Shown here: positions 27,557 through 37,406 of the stretch, in pieces
How positions within the stretch are numbered: position 1 is the stretch's first letter
Layout: every line of letters begins with the position of its first letter
Program-made: the position numbers and the translations under genes
The notes under the pieces: generated by a model
What the model was told of the DNA's origin: nothing
Seen by the model: the letters and a program-made list of their open reading frames with translations, nothing else
The model's database searches: none
NCBI RefSeq assembly: GCF_025666195.1
Contig: NZ_CP102592.1
Location: forward strand, 2,666,001-2,730,000
Origin: Xanthomonas sp. CFBP 8443
GTDB lineage: Bacteria > Pseudomonadota > Gammaproteobacteria > Xanthomonadales > Xanthomonadaceae
Length of the DNA stretch: 64,000 nt
Direction of reading: 5' to 3'

Positions 27557-30500
27557 CGTCACTATCGCTCGCTAGCATGGCGAGGAGTTCTTCCTCGGAA
27601 AGGTCGCTCAATTCGTCTTCTGCGGCTGCGACATCCGCGTCCGCAAAGCGCTTCAGCCGCTCGCAGACCACCACTTCGGCAAGCGCGGAGAACACCGGCC
27701 GTTCGAACAGCACCCGCAGCGGCACGTCGACGTGGAACTGCTCGCGGATGCGGATCACCAGCTGCATCACCAGCAGCGAGTGCCCGCCCAGCTCGAAGAA
27801 ATGGTCGTTGCGGCCGACACGCTGCAGATTCAGCAGCTCCTGCCAGATCGCCGCCATCCCTTGCTCGATCTCGCCCGCCGGCGCCTCGTAGGCGCGGCTC
27901 GCCACCGCGGCCTGGTCCGGCGCCGGCAGCGCCTTGCGGTCCAGCTTGCCGTTCGGCGTCAGCGGCAAGGCCGGCAACAGCACGCACGCGCTCGGGATCA
28001 TGTACTCGGGCAGGTCCTGCAACAGCTCCTCGCGCAGGCTCGCGATCGACAGCTCGGTGTGCTCCTGCGCGACCACGTAGGCGACCAGCCGCTTGTCGCC
28101 TTCGACGTCCTCACGCGCGATCACCACCGCCTCGCGCACCCCGGCGCAGCCGCGCAACTTCGCCTCGATCTCGCCCAGTTCGATGCGGAAACCGCGGATC
28201 TTCACCTGGAAATCGTTGCGCCCCAGGTATTCCAGGGTGCCGTCGGCACGCCAGCGGCCCAGATCGCCGGTCCGGTACATCCGCGCCTGCGGGTCGTCCG
28301 AGAACCGGTCCTTCACGAAGCGCTCGGCGGTCAGGTCCGGACGGTGCAAGTAGCCGCGCGCCACGCCGACCCCGCCGATGTGGATCTCACCGGCCACGCC
28401 CAGCGGCACCGGCTCGCCGCGCGCGTCGAGCAGGTAGATCCTCGCGTTCGCCAACGGCTTGCCGATCACTGGCCCCGCCACCGAGGCGCCGATGTCCTCG
28501 ATCGTCGCGTCCACCGTCGCCTCGGTCGGGCCGTACATGTTGTGGAAGCGCACCACCGGCGAGGCCTTGAGCCGCTCCCACATCCCTGCCCCGATCGCCT
28601 CGCCGCCCAGCAGCACGTTGCGCGGGCGGTGGCCGCCCGGTTCCAGCAGGCCCGCGCTCAGCAGGCCTTCCAGCTGCGACGGCGTGCTGTCGAACGCATC
28701 GATCCGCTGCTCTTCCAGGAACGCCAGCAGGGCCGGACCGCTGGCACGGATCGCCTGCGGGATCAGCACCAGGCAGTGGCCGGACAGCAATTGCAACAGG
28801 CCCTTCAGCGACATGTCGAACGAGAATGCCGCGTTCAAGGCCACCCGCGCATTCGGCCCGCAACTGCGGTGGGTGGTGCGTGTCATCGCCTGCCAGAAGT
28901 TCACCGCCGAACGGTGTTCGACCATCACCCCCTTCGGCTGGCCGGTCGAGCCCGACGTGTAGATCACGTAGGCCACGTCGCGCGAGGTCAAGTTCGCAAC
29001 GACCGGATTCGCCAGATCTGACGCAGTCTCTTCAACCTCCGCGTCGAGCACGATCGCCGGCACGTCGAGTCCATCCAGCATCGGCAGCCGCGCGCGGAGC
29101 ACCGCTTGCGTCAGCACCGCCATCGGTGCGCTGTCGGCGAGCATGTAGGCCAGGCGATCGGCCGGATAGGCCGGGTCCAGCGGCACGTAGGCAGCCCCGG
29201 CCTTGAGCACGCCGAGCACGCCCACTACCATCGCCAGGCTGCGCTCGGCACAGATCGCGACCCGGTCGCCGGGGGTCACGCCCATGGCGATCAGGCGATG
29301 CGCCACCGCGTTCGCGCGCCGGTTTAGCGCCGCGTAGCTCAGCCGGTCCCCGGCGTACTCCAGCGCGTCCGCGTCCGGCTGCTGCGCCGCCTGCGCTTCG
29401 AACAGGGCGTGGATCGTCGCCAAGTGCGGATATGCGGTATCGGTCGCATTGAAAGCAAACAGCATCTGCTGGCGCTCGGCCGAAGACAGCAACGGCAAGC
29501 GGCTCACCGTCTGCACACCGTCGCCGACCATCGCCTCGAGCAGCGTTGTCCAATGTCCGAGGATGCGTCCCGCCGTGCTGCGGTCGAACAGGTCCGTGGA
29601 ATAGACGAGGCTACCGATCAGGCCATCGCTGAGATCGGTCAGCGACAACGACAAGTCGACGCGCGCGGTACGCTGTTCGGTGTCGATCGTGGACAGGGTC
29701 AGGCCCGGCAGGCTCAAGGCGTCGTTGGGCGTGTTGTTCAAGTTCAACCACACCTGGAACAACGCGTTGTGGCCCAGGTTGCGTTCGGGTCGCAGCGCCT
29801 CCACGACCTGTTCGAACGGCAGATCCTGGTGCGCGTAGGCGCCGAGCGTGGTGGCCTTGATCTGCGCGAGCAGTTCGGCCAGGCTCGGATCGGCGGCCAG
29901 ATCCACGCGCAACGCCAGCGTATTGACGAAGAAGCCGATCAGCGGCTCGATCTCCGCGCGCGGGCGGTTGGCGACCGGGCTGCCGATCACGACCTGGTCC
30001 TGTCCGCTCAGGCGTGCCAGCAGCACCGCCCAGGACGCCTGCAGGACCATGAACAAGGTCACGTCGTGGCGTTGCGACAGTGCGTGCAGCGATACGCTGA
30101 GTTTTTCCGGCAACCGGATCTCGATACGGTCGCCGCGATAGCTCTGCACCGCCGGCCGCGGCCGATCGGTCGGCAGCTCAAGCAATGCCGGTGCGCCGTT
30201 CAAGTGCTCGCGCCAGAAATCAAGCTGGCCCTGGAGCACGTCGCCCTGCAGCCATTGCCGTTGCCATGCCGCGTAGTCGGCATACTGGATCGGCAGCGGC
30301 GGCAGCGGATCGGGCTCGCCCTGGCAGAACGCCGTGTACAAGGCGCTGACTTCGCGCACCAGGACGCCGATCGACCAACCGTCGGACACGATATGGTGCT
30401 GCGTGACCAACAGCACATGTTCCTCTTCGGCCAGCCTCAACAGACGTCCGCGGATCAAAGGGCCCATGGCAAGATCGAACGGCGCACGCGCTTCGTCGGC

Positions 30501-33500
30501 GCTCCATTCGGCCACCACAGCGGCCTGCGCGGCGGCATCGAGATCGCGCAGATCGTGCTCGGTCAACGCGAAGCCGCTGTCCGCCGGCGCGATCGCCTGA
30601 TGCGGAGTGTCTTCGATATCGACGAAGCGCGTACGCAGGACCTCGTGCCGGGCCACAACGCCGTCCAGGCTCGCCTGCAGCGCGGCACGGTTCAAGTCGC
30701 CACTGAGCCGCAGCGCCGCCGGGATGTGGTACGCCGCACCGGCCGCGCGATCGAGCCGGTCGAGAAACCACAGCCGCTGCTGGGACCACGACACGGGCAA
30801 TGCCTGGTCGCGAGAAATGGGCACGATCGCGCCGTGGGACGGTGCCGCGCCGGAGACCGTCCGCGCCAGCATCGCCAGCGTCGGCTGCGCGAACACGTCG
30901 CGCAATGCCACCTCCGTCCCCAACGCCGCACGCAGGCGTGTCGTCAGACGCACCGCCAGCAGTGAGTGCCCGCCCAGTTCGAAGAAATGGTCGTGACGCC
31001 CCACCTGCTCCAGTTCCAGCAGTTCTTGCCAGATGCCGGCGATGGTCTGCTCGATGTCGCCGACCGGGGGTTCATAGTCGCGGCTTGCGACGGCCGCCTG
31101 GTCCGGTGCCGGCAGACTCTTCCGGTCCAGCTTGCCGTTCGGCGTGAGCGGAAGCGCATCCAGATACACGAATGCTGCAGGAATCATGTAGTCCGGCAAT
31201 TCCCGCGCCAAGACTGCGCGCAGGTCCAGTGTCGACGGATCGGCGCCGCCACGCGGCACCACGTAGGCGACAAGCCGCTTGTCGCCGGACGCGTCTTCGC
31301 GCGCGCTCACGACCGCCTCGCAGACGTCCGCGCACGCGCGCAGCGTCGTCTCGATCTCGCCGAGTTCGATACGGAATCCGCGAATCTTCACCTGGCAGTC
31401 GTTGCGTCCGAGATATTCGAGATTGCCGTCAGGCAGCCAGCGTGCCAGATCGCCGGTCCTGTACATCCGAGCACCGGGTTCTGCGGAGAACGGATCGCGC
31501 AGGAAGCGCTCGGCGGTCAGTGCGGCGTTGTTCAAATAGCCGCGCGCCACACCGGCGCCGCCGATGTGCAGTTCGCCGACGACGCCGACCGGTATTGCTT
31601 CGCCATGCGTGCCCAGTACGTATGCCTGCGTGTTAGCGATCGGCCTACCGATCGGAATCGTGCGTGCCCCGTCCGGCAGCGCTTCAATCGCGAACGTGGT
31701 CGCGAACGTGGTCGTTTCGGTAGGGCCATAGCCGTTGATCAGATGCCGTGGCGGCTGCGCGCCGTTCAACACCCGCGCGACCCTGCGCGGATCCAGCACG
31801 TCGCCGCCGATCAGCAGGTATTTCAGGCCGGCGAATGCCAGGCCTAGGGCATTCACGTATTCGTTGAACAGGCCGGCGGTCAACCACAGTGCGGTCGCAT
31901 TGCCGTCGACCAGCGCCTGATTCAGGGCCTGCGGATCGAGCACGATCCGCTGCGGCACCACCAGCGATCGCGCGCCATTGAGCAAGGCCGCCCAGATTTC
32001 CCAAGTGGACGCATCGAATGCCGGATTCGAGCAGTGGCCGATGCAGTCGTCCGGCCCGATCGGCGCGTACGGATTGTTGATGACCAGCCGCAACACGCTG
32101 CGATGCTCGACCATCACGCCTTTCGGCCGGCCGGTCGAACCAGAGGTATAGATCACATAGGCCAGATGCCGCGATGTCAGCCCCGCGACTAGCGGATTGG
32201 CCGAATGCTTCGGCAACGCTCCCCTTTCGTCATCGTCCAGCATCAACACAGGGCACTGCATCGCGGCGGGCAACGCCAGCGCGTCGCGCGATTCGGCTTC
32301 GGTCAGCAGTGCGATCGGCTCGGCATCCGCCACCATGTGAGCCAGGCGCTCGGCGGGATACGCCGGATCCATCGGCACGTAGGCGCCGCCTGCCTTCAGC
32401 ACACCGAGCATGCCCACGACCATCGCCAGGCCGCGCTCGGCGCAGATCGCGACGCGGTCATCGGGACGCACACCTGCCGCGATCAGGCGATGCGCGAGCC
32501 GATTCGCGCGACTGTTCAATGCGTCGTAGCTAAGACGCCGTCCATCGCATTCGAGCGCGACCGCGTCCGGACGTCGTGCGGCCTGCGACTCGAACACGGC
32601 GCAGATCGTCGCGTCTTGCGGATACTCCGCGCGCGTGGTGTTGAACCCGACCAGCACCTGTTCGCGTTCGGCCGCCGGCAGGATGTCGAGACCCAGCAGC
32701 GGCGCGGCGGGAGCATCCGCCAACGCGTCGGTCAACGCGGCGACGGCGATTTCCATGTACCGAAGCAGGCGCGCACTGTCGATGCCCGGCGCGGACCAGA
32801 TGGCCAGGCCGAAGTCCTGTCCGAAATCGTCCACCGATACGGTCAGCGGATAGTTGGTTCTTGCATATCCGCCCAGGACCCAGACGCCTTCCCATGCCGA
32901 CACCCGCGCCGCAATATCGTCGGGGTGGCTCACTTCGTGGCTGTGGCGATAATTGAACAGCGCCGCGAACAGCGGCAGCGGCGGCAGGATGCCGCTGCAG
33001 CGTTGCGCCAACGCCAATGGCGTCTGCTCGTGCGGCAGCAATTCCGCGAGCCGTCGGTGGGTATCGCGCACGGCCTCAGCGACGCCGACACCCGCCAACG
33101 GAATGCGCACCGGCAGGGTGTTGATGAACATGCCGACGACATGCTCGGCAGCTTCGGTTTCCTGCAAGCGGCCCGACAGCACCGTGCCGAAAACCACATC
33201 GTCGCGGCCGCTGCACTGGGCCAGCACCTGCGCCCACGCCACGTGGAACAACACGGCTGGAGTCACGCCATGCTTGCGTGCGCTGTCGCGGATTCGGCGC
33301 GACAGCGCAGTGTCGATCCGCGCATGCGCTTCGTCGAAGTCGCCGTTCTCGTCGGCTTGTACGCTCAGGACGCCGAACGGCACGGTCGGTTCGTCGACGT
33401 CAGCCAGCTGGCTGCGGAAGTACGTCTCGTGCTCGGCTGCCGGCACCGCCAGCGTGCGCGCGATGAAATCGCGATACGGCATCGTGGGCGGCAGCGCGTG

Positions 33501-36500
33501 TTGCCGGCCCTGCAGCAGCATCTGGATCTCGGACAGGATCAAGTCTTGCGCGATATGGTCGCAGGTGATGTGGTGATTCAGCAACGCGAGCAGCCATTCG
33601 CCGGTTGCGGGATCACGTGCGATATGCGCTGCCAGAATCGGGGCCTGCCGCAGATCCAGCCGCGTGCGTCGCGGATCGGCATGGGCCAGCAATTGCGCCT
33701 GTGCAGGACTATCGTCCGACAGCAGCAGTTCGTGGATTGGCAATGTCGCCCGCCGCTGCACGACCTGCACCGGTGTGGCCAGATCCTGCCAGTGCATCGC
33801 GCTGCGCAGGATGTCATGACGGTCGATCACGCGCTGCAGAGCGTCCAGGAACGCGTCCAGGCGTTCGCGGCCATCGAAGGCCACCATCGTGTTCAGCAGA
33901 TAGGTGTCGCCGCCGCTTTCGTTCTCCAGCAGGTGATGGAAGAGAATGCCTTCCTGCAGCGGCGCCAACGGATAGATGTCCTGTATGTTGGCCACGCCGC
34001 CGGGCACGCTGGCGACGATGCCGTCGATCTCGTCCTGCGTCATGTCCACCAGCGGCAGCAGGTCCGGCGTGATTGCCGTGGTCGCCAGCGTGATCCGGTT
34101 CTGTGGCACTTCGCCGCGTTCGGGCGTCTGTGAACCACCACCGAGCTGCGCGGCGAGCGCGCTCAGCATCGGGGTCATGAAGATCGCGCGCACGTCGAGG
34201 CTCAGGCCGCGTTGGCGCAACTGTTCGATGACGCCGATCACCAGCAGCGAATGCCCACCCAATTCGAAGAAATGGTCATGCCGGCCAACGCGTTCGAGGC
34301 CGAGCAGCGCCTGCCAGACTTCGGCGATGGCCTGTTCGGCATCGCCAATCGGCGCCTCGTACGCGCGGCTCGCCACCGCGGCTTGGTCCGGCGCCGGCAG
34401 CGCCTTGCGGTCCAGCTTGCCGTTCGGCGTCAGCGGCAAGGCCGGCAACAGCACGCACGCGCTCGGGATCATGTACTCGGGCAGGTCCTGCAACAGCTCC
34501 TCGCGCAGGCTCGCGATCGACAGCTCGGTGTGCTCCTGCGCGACCACGTAGGCGACCAGCCGCTTGTCGCCTTCGACGTCCTCACGCGCGATCACCACCG
34601 CCTCGCGCACCCCGGCGCAGCCGCGCAACTTCGCCTCGATCTCGCCCAGTTCGATGCGGAAACCGCGGATCTTCACCTGGAAATCGTTGCGCCCCAGGTA
34701 TTCCAGGGTGCCGTCGGCACGCCAGCGGCCCAGATCGCCGGTCCGGTACATCCGCGCCTGCGGGTCGTCCGAGAACCGGTCCTTCACGAAGCGCTCGGCG
34801 GTCAGGTCCGGACGGTGCAAGTAGCCGCGCGCCACGCCGACCCCGCCGATGTGGATCTCACCGGCCACGCCCAGCGGCACCGGCTCGCCGCGCGCGTCGA
34901 GCAGGTAGATCCTCGCGTTCGCCAACGGCTTGCCGATCACTGGCCCCGCCACCGAGGCGCCGATGTCCTCGATCGTCGCGTCCACCGTCGCCTCGGTCGG
35001 GCCGTACATGTTGTGGAAGCGCACCACCGGCGAGGCCTTGAGCCGCTCCCACATCCCTGCCCCGATCGCCTCGCCGCCCAGCAGCACGTTGCGCGGGCGG
35101 TGGCCGCCCGGTTCCAGCAGCCCGGCGCTCAGCAGGCCTTCCAGCTGCGATGGCGTGCTGTCGAACGCATCGATCCGCTGCTCTTCCAGGAACGCCAGCA
35201 AGGCTGGACCGCTGGCGCGGATCGCCTGCGGGATCAGCACCAGGCAGTGGCCGGACAGCAACTGCAACAAGCCCTTCAGCGACATGTCGAACGAGAATGC
35301 CGCGTTCAAGGCCACCCGCACGTTCGGCCCGCAGCTGCGGTGGGTGGTGCGCGTCATCGCCTGCCAGAAGTTCACCGCCGAGCGGTGTTCGACCATCACC
35401 CCCTTCGGCTGGCCGGTCGAGCCCGACGTGTAGATCACGTAGGCCACGTCGCGCGAGGTCAGGTTCGCAACGACCGGATTCGCCAGATCTGACGCAGTCT
35501 CTTCAACCTCCGCGTCGAGCACGATCGCCGGCACGTCGAGTCCATCCAGCATCGGCAGCCGCGCGCGCAGCACCGCTTGCGTCAGCACCGCCATCGGTGC
35601 GCTGTCGGCGAGCATGTAGGCCAGGCGATCGGCCGGATAGGCCGGGTCCAGCGGCACGTAGGCAGCCCCGGCCTTGAGCACGCCGAGCACGCCCACCACC
35701 ATCGCCAGGCTGCGCTCGGCACAGATCGCGACCCGGTCGCCGGGGGTCACGCCCATGGCGATCAGGCGATGCGCCACCGCGTTCGCGCGCCGGTTCAGCG
35801 CCGCGTAGCTCAGCCGGTCACCGGCATATTCCAGCGCGTCCGCGTCCGGCTGCTGCGCCGCCTGCGCTTCGAACAGGGCGTGGATCGTCGCCAAGTGCGG
35901 ATATGCCGTGTCGGTCGCATTGAAAGCAAACAGCATCTGCTGGCGCTCGGATGGCGACAACAGCGACAACGAACTTGTCGCTTGCGCCGCGTCGGACGCC
36001 ATTGCTGCCAGCACAGCGACCAGATATGCATTGAAGCGCGCTACCGTGCTGCGGTCGAAGAGATCGCTGGAGTAAGTCAGCTTGCCCGTGAGGCTGTTTC
36101 CCGAATCGAAGAACGCCAGATCCAGATCGAAATGAGCGTTGTTGTATGGCGCTTCGATCTGCTCGAGCGCCAGGCCGGGCAGATGCAGCGAGCGGTCGCC
36201 ATTGTCGTTGCTCATGCTCAACAGCACCTGGAATACGGGACTGTAGCTGAGGCTGCGTTCGGGTTGCAGCGCCTCCACGACCTGTTCGAACGGCAGATCC
36301 GCGTGCGCATATGCGCCGAGCGTCGTCGCCTTGATCTGCGCAAGCAGTTGCGCAACGCTCGGGTCCGCAGACAGATCCACCCGCAATGCCAGCGTGTTGA
36401 CGAAGAAACCCACCAATGGTTCGATCTCGGCGCGCGCGCGGTTCGCGACCGGGCTGCCGATCACGATGTCGTCCTGCCCGCTCAGGCGCGACAGCAGCAC

Positions 36501-37406
36501 CGCCCAGGCCGCCAGCAGCGTCATGAACAGGGTCACGCCATGGCGTTGCGACAATGCCCGCAGTGCGGCGGTGAGTTCCGGGGACAGGTTCACATCGACC
36601 GAGCTGCCCGCATAGCTAGGAACCTCCGGCCGCGGATGGTCGACGGGCAATTCCAGCAGCGCCGGCGCACCAGCCAGATGCTCGCGCCAGAAATCGAGTT
36701 GGCCCTGCAGCACGTCGCCTTGCAACCATTGCCGTTGCCATACGGCGTAATCTGCGTACTGGATCGGCAATGGCGGGAGCGGATCGGGCTCGCCCCTGCA
36801 GAACGCGGCGTACAGCGCGCTGAATTCCTTCACCAGGATTGCGGTCGACCAGCCATCGGAGACAATGTGGTGCTGGGTGACAAGCAGCACATGCTCGTGC
36901 TCGGCGAGCTTGAGCAGGCGGCCGCGAATCAACGGACCACGCGAAAGATCGAACGGCGCGTGCGCATCGCTCGCGCTCAGGTCGGCCACCGCCTCGGCCT
37001 GCGCACCGGCATCGAGATCGCGCAGGTCCTGGTCGGCCAGCGCGAAGCCGATGTCTTCGGGCGCAATCACCTGAACCGGCGATCCGCCCGCGTTGACGAA
37101 CGTGGTCCGCAGATTCTCGTGCCGCGCCACGATCCTGTCCAGACTCGCACGCAGCGCCGCCTGATCCAGAGCGCCAACCAGCCGCAACACGGCGGACACA
37201 TGATAGGCCGCGCCCGCAGCGCGATCGAGCTGATCCAGGAACCAAAGCCGTTGCTGTGCCGACGACAGCGGCAACGGCACGCCGCGATCGGCACGCGGGA
37301 TGCCTTGCAGTTTCTTGCCGGTGGCATGCAACGCCATGCGCTGCTTCATCCGGTTCTGCAGGATGGTGCGCTTCAGCGCTTCCAGCGCGTCGTTGTTGTC
37401 ACTCAT
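27546..37406 (-). CDS. NRPS2: three-module nonribosomal peptide synthetase
   Basis: Second synthetase, 3286 aa. Domains: C-A-T (Glx, residues ~35-1092), dual E/C-A-T (Val, ~1105-2182), C-A-T (Glx, ~2192-3255). The ATG at 37406 overlaps the NRPS1 stop by 8 bp and has a modest GGGAA 7 nt upstream. The first ~35 residues form a basic helix (KRTILQNRMKQRM) suited to docking. The last ~25 residues are acidic and include LSEEELLAML, almost the same motif as the NRPS1 tail. The two Glx A domains are near-identical to each other and to that of NRPS1 module 7. No tailoring or release domain is present. Confidence 0.97.
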   Translation of the reverse strand: MSDNNDALEALKRTILQNRMKQRMALHATGKKLQGIPRADRGVPLPLSSAQQRLWFLDQLDRAAGAAYHVSAVLRLVGALDQAALRASLDRIVARHENLRTTFVNAGGSPVQVIAPEDIGFALADQDLRDLDAGAQAEAVADLSASDAHAPFDLSRGPLIRGRLLKLAEHEHVLLVTQHHIVSDGWSTAILVKEFSALYAAFCRGEPDPLPPLPIQYADYAVWQRQWLQGDVLQGQLDFWREHLAGAPALLELPVDHPRPEVPSYAGSSVDVNLSPELTAALRALSQRHGVTLFMTLLAAWAVLLSRLSGQDDIVIGSPVANRARAEIEPLVGFFVNTLALRVDLSADPSVAQLLAQIKATTLGAYAHADLPFEQVVEALQPERSLSYSPVFQVLLSMSNDNGDRSLHLPGLALEQIEAPYNNAHFDLDLAFFDSGNSLTGKLTYSSDLFDRSTVARFNAYLVAVLAAMASDAAQATSSLSLLSPSERQQMLFAFNATDTAYPHLATIHALFEAQAAQQPDADALEYAGDRLSYAALNRRANAVAHRLIAMGVTPGDRVAICAERSLAMVVGVLGVLKAGAAYVPLDPAYPADRLAYMLADSAPMAVLTQAVLRARLPMLDGLDVPAIVLDAEVEETASDLANPVVANLTSRDVAYVIYTSGSTGQPKGVMVEHRSAVNFWQAMTRTTHRSCGPNVRVALNAAFSFDMSLKGLLQLLSGHCLVLIPQAIRASGPALLAFLEEQRIDAFDSTPSQLEGLLSAGLLEPGGHRPRNVLLGGEAIGAGMWERLKASPVVRFHNMYGPTEATVDATIEDIGASVAGPVIGKPLANARIYLLDARGEPVPLGVAGEIHIGGVGVARGYLHRPDLTAERFVKDRFSDDPQARMYRTGDLGRWRADGTLEYLGRNDFQVKIRGFRIELGEIEAKLRGCAGVREAVVIAREDVEGDKRLVAYVVAQEHTELSIASLREELLQDLPEYMIPSACVLLPALPLTPNGKLDRKALPAPDQAAVASRAYEAPIGDAEQAIAEVWQALLGLERVGRHDHFFELGGHSLLVIGVIEQLRQRGLSLDVRAIFMTPMLSALAAQLGGGSQTPERGEVPQNRITLATTAITPDLLPLVDMTQDEIDGIVASVPGGVANIQDIYPLAPLQEGILFHHLLENESGGDTYLLNTMVAFDGRERLDAFLDALQRVIDRHDILRSAMHWQDLATPVQVVQRRATLPIHELLLSDDSPAQAQLLAHADPRRTRLDLRQAPILAAHIARDPATGEWLLALLNHHITCDHIAQDLILSEIQMLLQGRQHALPPTMPYRDFIARTLAVPAAEHETYFRSQLADVDEPTVPFGVLSVQADENGDFDEAHARIDTALSRRIRDSARKHGVTPAVLFHVAWAQVLAQCSGRDDVVFGTVLSGRLQETEAAEHVVGMFINTLPVRIPLAGVGVAEAVRDTHRRLAELLPHEQTPLALAQRCSGILPPLPLFAALFNYRHSHEVSHPDDIAARVSAWEGVWVLGGYARTNYPLTVSVDDFGQDFGLAIWSAPGIDSARLLRYMEIAVAALTDALADAPAAPLLGLDILPAAEREQVLVGFNTTRAEYPQDATICAVFESQAARRPDAVALECDGRRLSYDALNSRANRLAHRLIAAGVRPDDRVAICAERGLAMVVGMLGVLKAGGAYVPMDPAYPAERLAHMVADAEPIALLTEAESRDALALPAAMQCPVLMLDDDERGALPKHSANPLVAGLTSRHLAYVIYTSGSTGRPKGVMVEHRSVLRLVINNPYAPIGPDDCIGHCSNPAFDASTWEIWAALLNGARSLVVPQRIVLDPQALNQALVDGNATALWLTAGLFNEYVNALGLAFAGLKYLLIGGDVLDPRRVARVLNGAQPPRHLINGYGPTETTTFATTFAIEALPDGARTIPIGRPIANTQAYVLGTHGEAIPVGVVGELHIGGAGVARGYLNNAALTAERFLRDPFSAEPGARMYRTGDLARWLPDGNLEYLGRNDCQVKIRGFRIELGEIETTLRACADVCEAVVSAREDASGDKRLVAYVVPRGGADPSTLDLRAVLARELPDYMIPAAFVYLDALPLTPNGKLDRKSLPAPDQAAVASRDYEPPVGDIEQTIAGIWQELLELEQVGRHDHFFELGGHSLLAVRLTTRLRAALGTEVALRDVFAQPTLAMLARTVSGAAPSHGAIVPISRDQALPVSWSQQRLWFLDRLDRAAGAAYHIPAALRLSGDLNRAALQASLDGVVARHEVLRTRFVDIEDTPHQAIAPADSGFALTEHDLRDLDAAAQAAVVAEWSADEARAPFDLAMGPLIRGRLLRLAEEEHVLLVTQHHIVSDGWSIGVLVREVSALYTAFCQGEPDPLPPLPIQYADYAAWQRQWLQGDVLQGQLDFWREHLNGAPALLELPTDRPRPAVQSYRGDRIEIRLPEKLSVSLHALSQRHDVTLFMVLQASWAVLLARLSGQDQVVIGSPVANRPRAEIEPLIGFFVNTLALRVDLAADPSLAELLAQIKATTLGAYAHQDLPFEQVVEALRPERNLGHNALFQVWLNLNNTPNDALSLPGLTLSTIDTEQRTARVDLSLSLTDLSDGLIGSLVYSTDLFDRSTAGRILGHWTTLLEAMVGDGVQTVSRLPLLSSAERQQMLFAFNATDTAYPHLATIHALFEAQAAQQPDADALEYAGDRLSYAALNRRANAVAHRLIAMGVTPGDRVAICAERSLAMVVGVLGVLKAGAAYVPLDPAYPADRLAYMLADSAPMAVLTQAVLRARLPMLDGLDVPAIVLDAEVEETASDLANPVVANLTSRDVAYVIYTSGSTGQPKGVMVEHRSAVNFWQAMTRTTHRSCGPNARVALNAAFSFDMSLKGLLQLLSGHCLVLIPQAIRASGPALLAFLEEQRIDAFDSTPSQLEGLLSAGLLEPGGHRPRNVLLGGEAIGAGMWERLKASPVVRFHNMYGPTEATVDATIEDIGASVAGPVIGKPLANARIYLLDARGEPVPLGVAGEIHIGGVGVARGYLHRPDLTAERFVKDRFSDDPQARMYRTGDLGRWRADGTLEYLGRNDFQVKIRGFRIELGEIEAKLRGCAGVREAVVIAREDVEGDKRLVAYVVAQEHTELSIASLREELLQDLPEYMIPSACVLLPALPLTPNGKLDRKALPAPDQAAVASRAYEAPAGEIEQGMAAIWQELLNLQRVGRNDHFFELGGHSLLVMQLVIRIREQFHVDVPLRVLFERPVFSALAEVVVCERLKRFADADVAAAEDELSDLSEEELLAMLASDSDDER
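27640..30830 (-). other. Module 10: C-A-T, Glu/Gln
   Basis: C domain with SWSQQRLWFLDRLDRAAG and HHIVSDG. A-domain residues read DMKDLGMVDK, close to the Glu code DAKDLGVVDK; Gln cannot be excluded. The carrier FFELGGHSLLVMQLVIRI is the same end-of-protein type as in module 7 of NRPS1. Confidence 0.84.
27703..29479 (-). repeat. Glx A-T cassette, copy 1 (module 10)
   Basis: About 1.78 kb near-identical to 37553-39329 (offset 9850 bp), and in its upper 1.6 kb also to 34351-35950 (offset 6471 bp). It covers most of the A domain and, shared with copy 3 only, the carrier domain. Confidence 0.9.
30860..34090 (-). other. Module 9: dual E/C-A-T, valine
   Basis: Dual E/C domain (DIYPLAPLQEGILFHHLL, then ENESGGD, with two more residues before GD than the usual signature; active site HHITCDH) that should epimerize residue 8. 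A-domain residues read DAWWLGGTFK, within the Val family (DAxWxGGTFK). The carrier FFELGGHSLLAVRL is followed by a normal C domain. Confidence 0.85.
34130..37300 (-). other. Module 8: C-A-T, Glu/Gln (epimerized by module 9)
   Basis: Entry module of NRPS2; the C domain has HHIVSDG. A-domain code DMKDLGMVDK, as in modules 7 and 10. The carrier (GGHSLLVIGVIEQL) belongs to the type that precedes dual E/C domains. Confidence 0.84.
34351..35950 (-). repeat. Glx A cassette, copy 2 (module 8)
   Basis: About 1.6 kb near-identical to the A-domain part of copies 1 and 3. Similarity stops just before the carrier domain, which here is the type that feeds a dual E/C domain. Identity resumes nowhere in the flanking C domains. 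Confidence 0.9.
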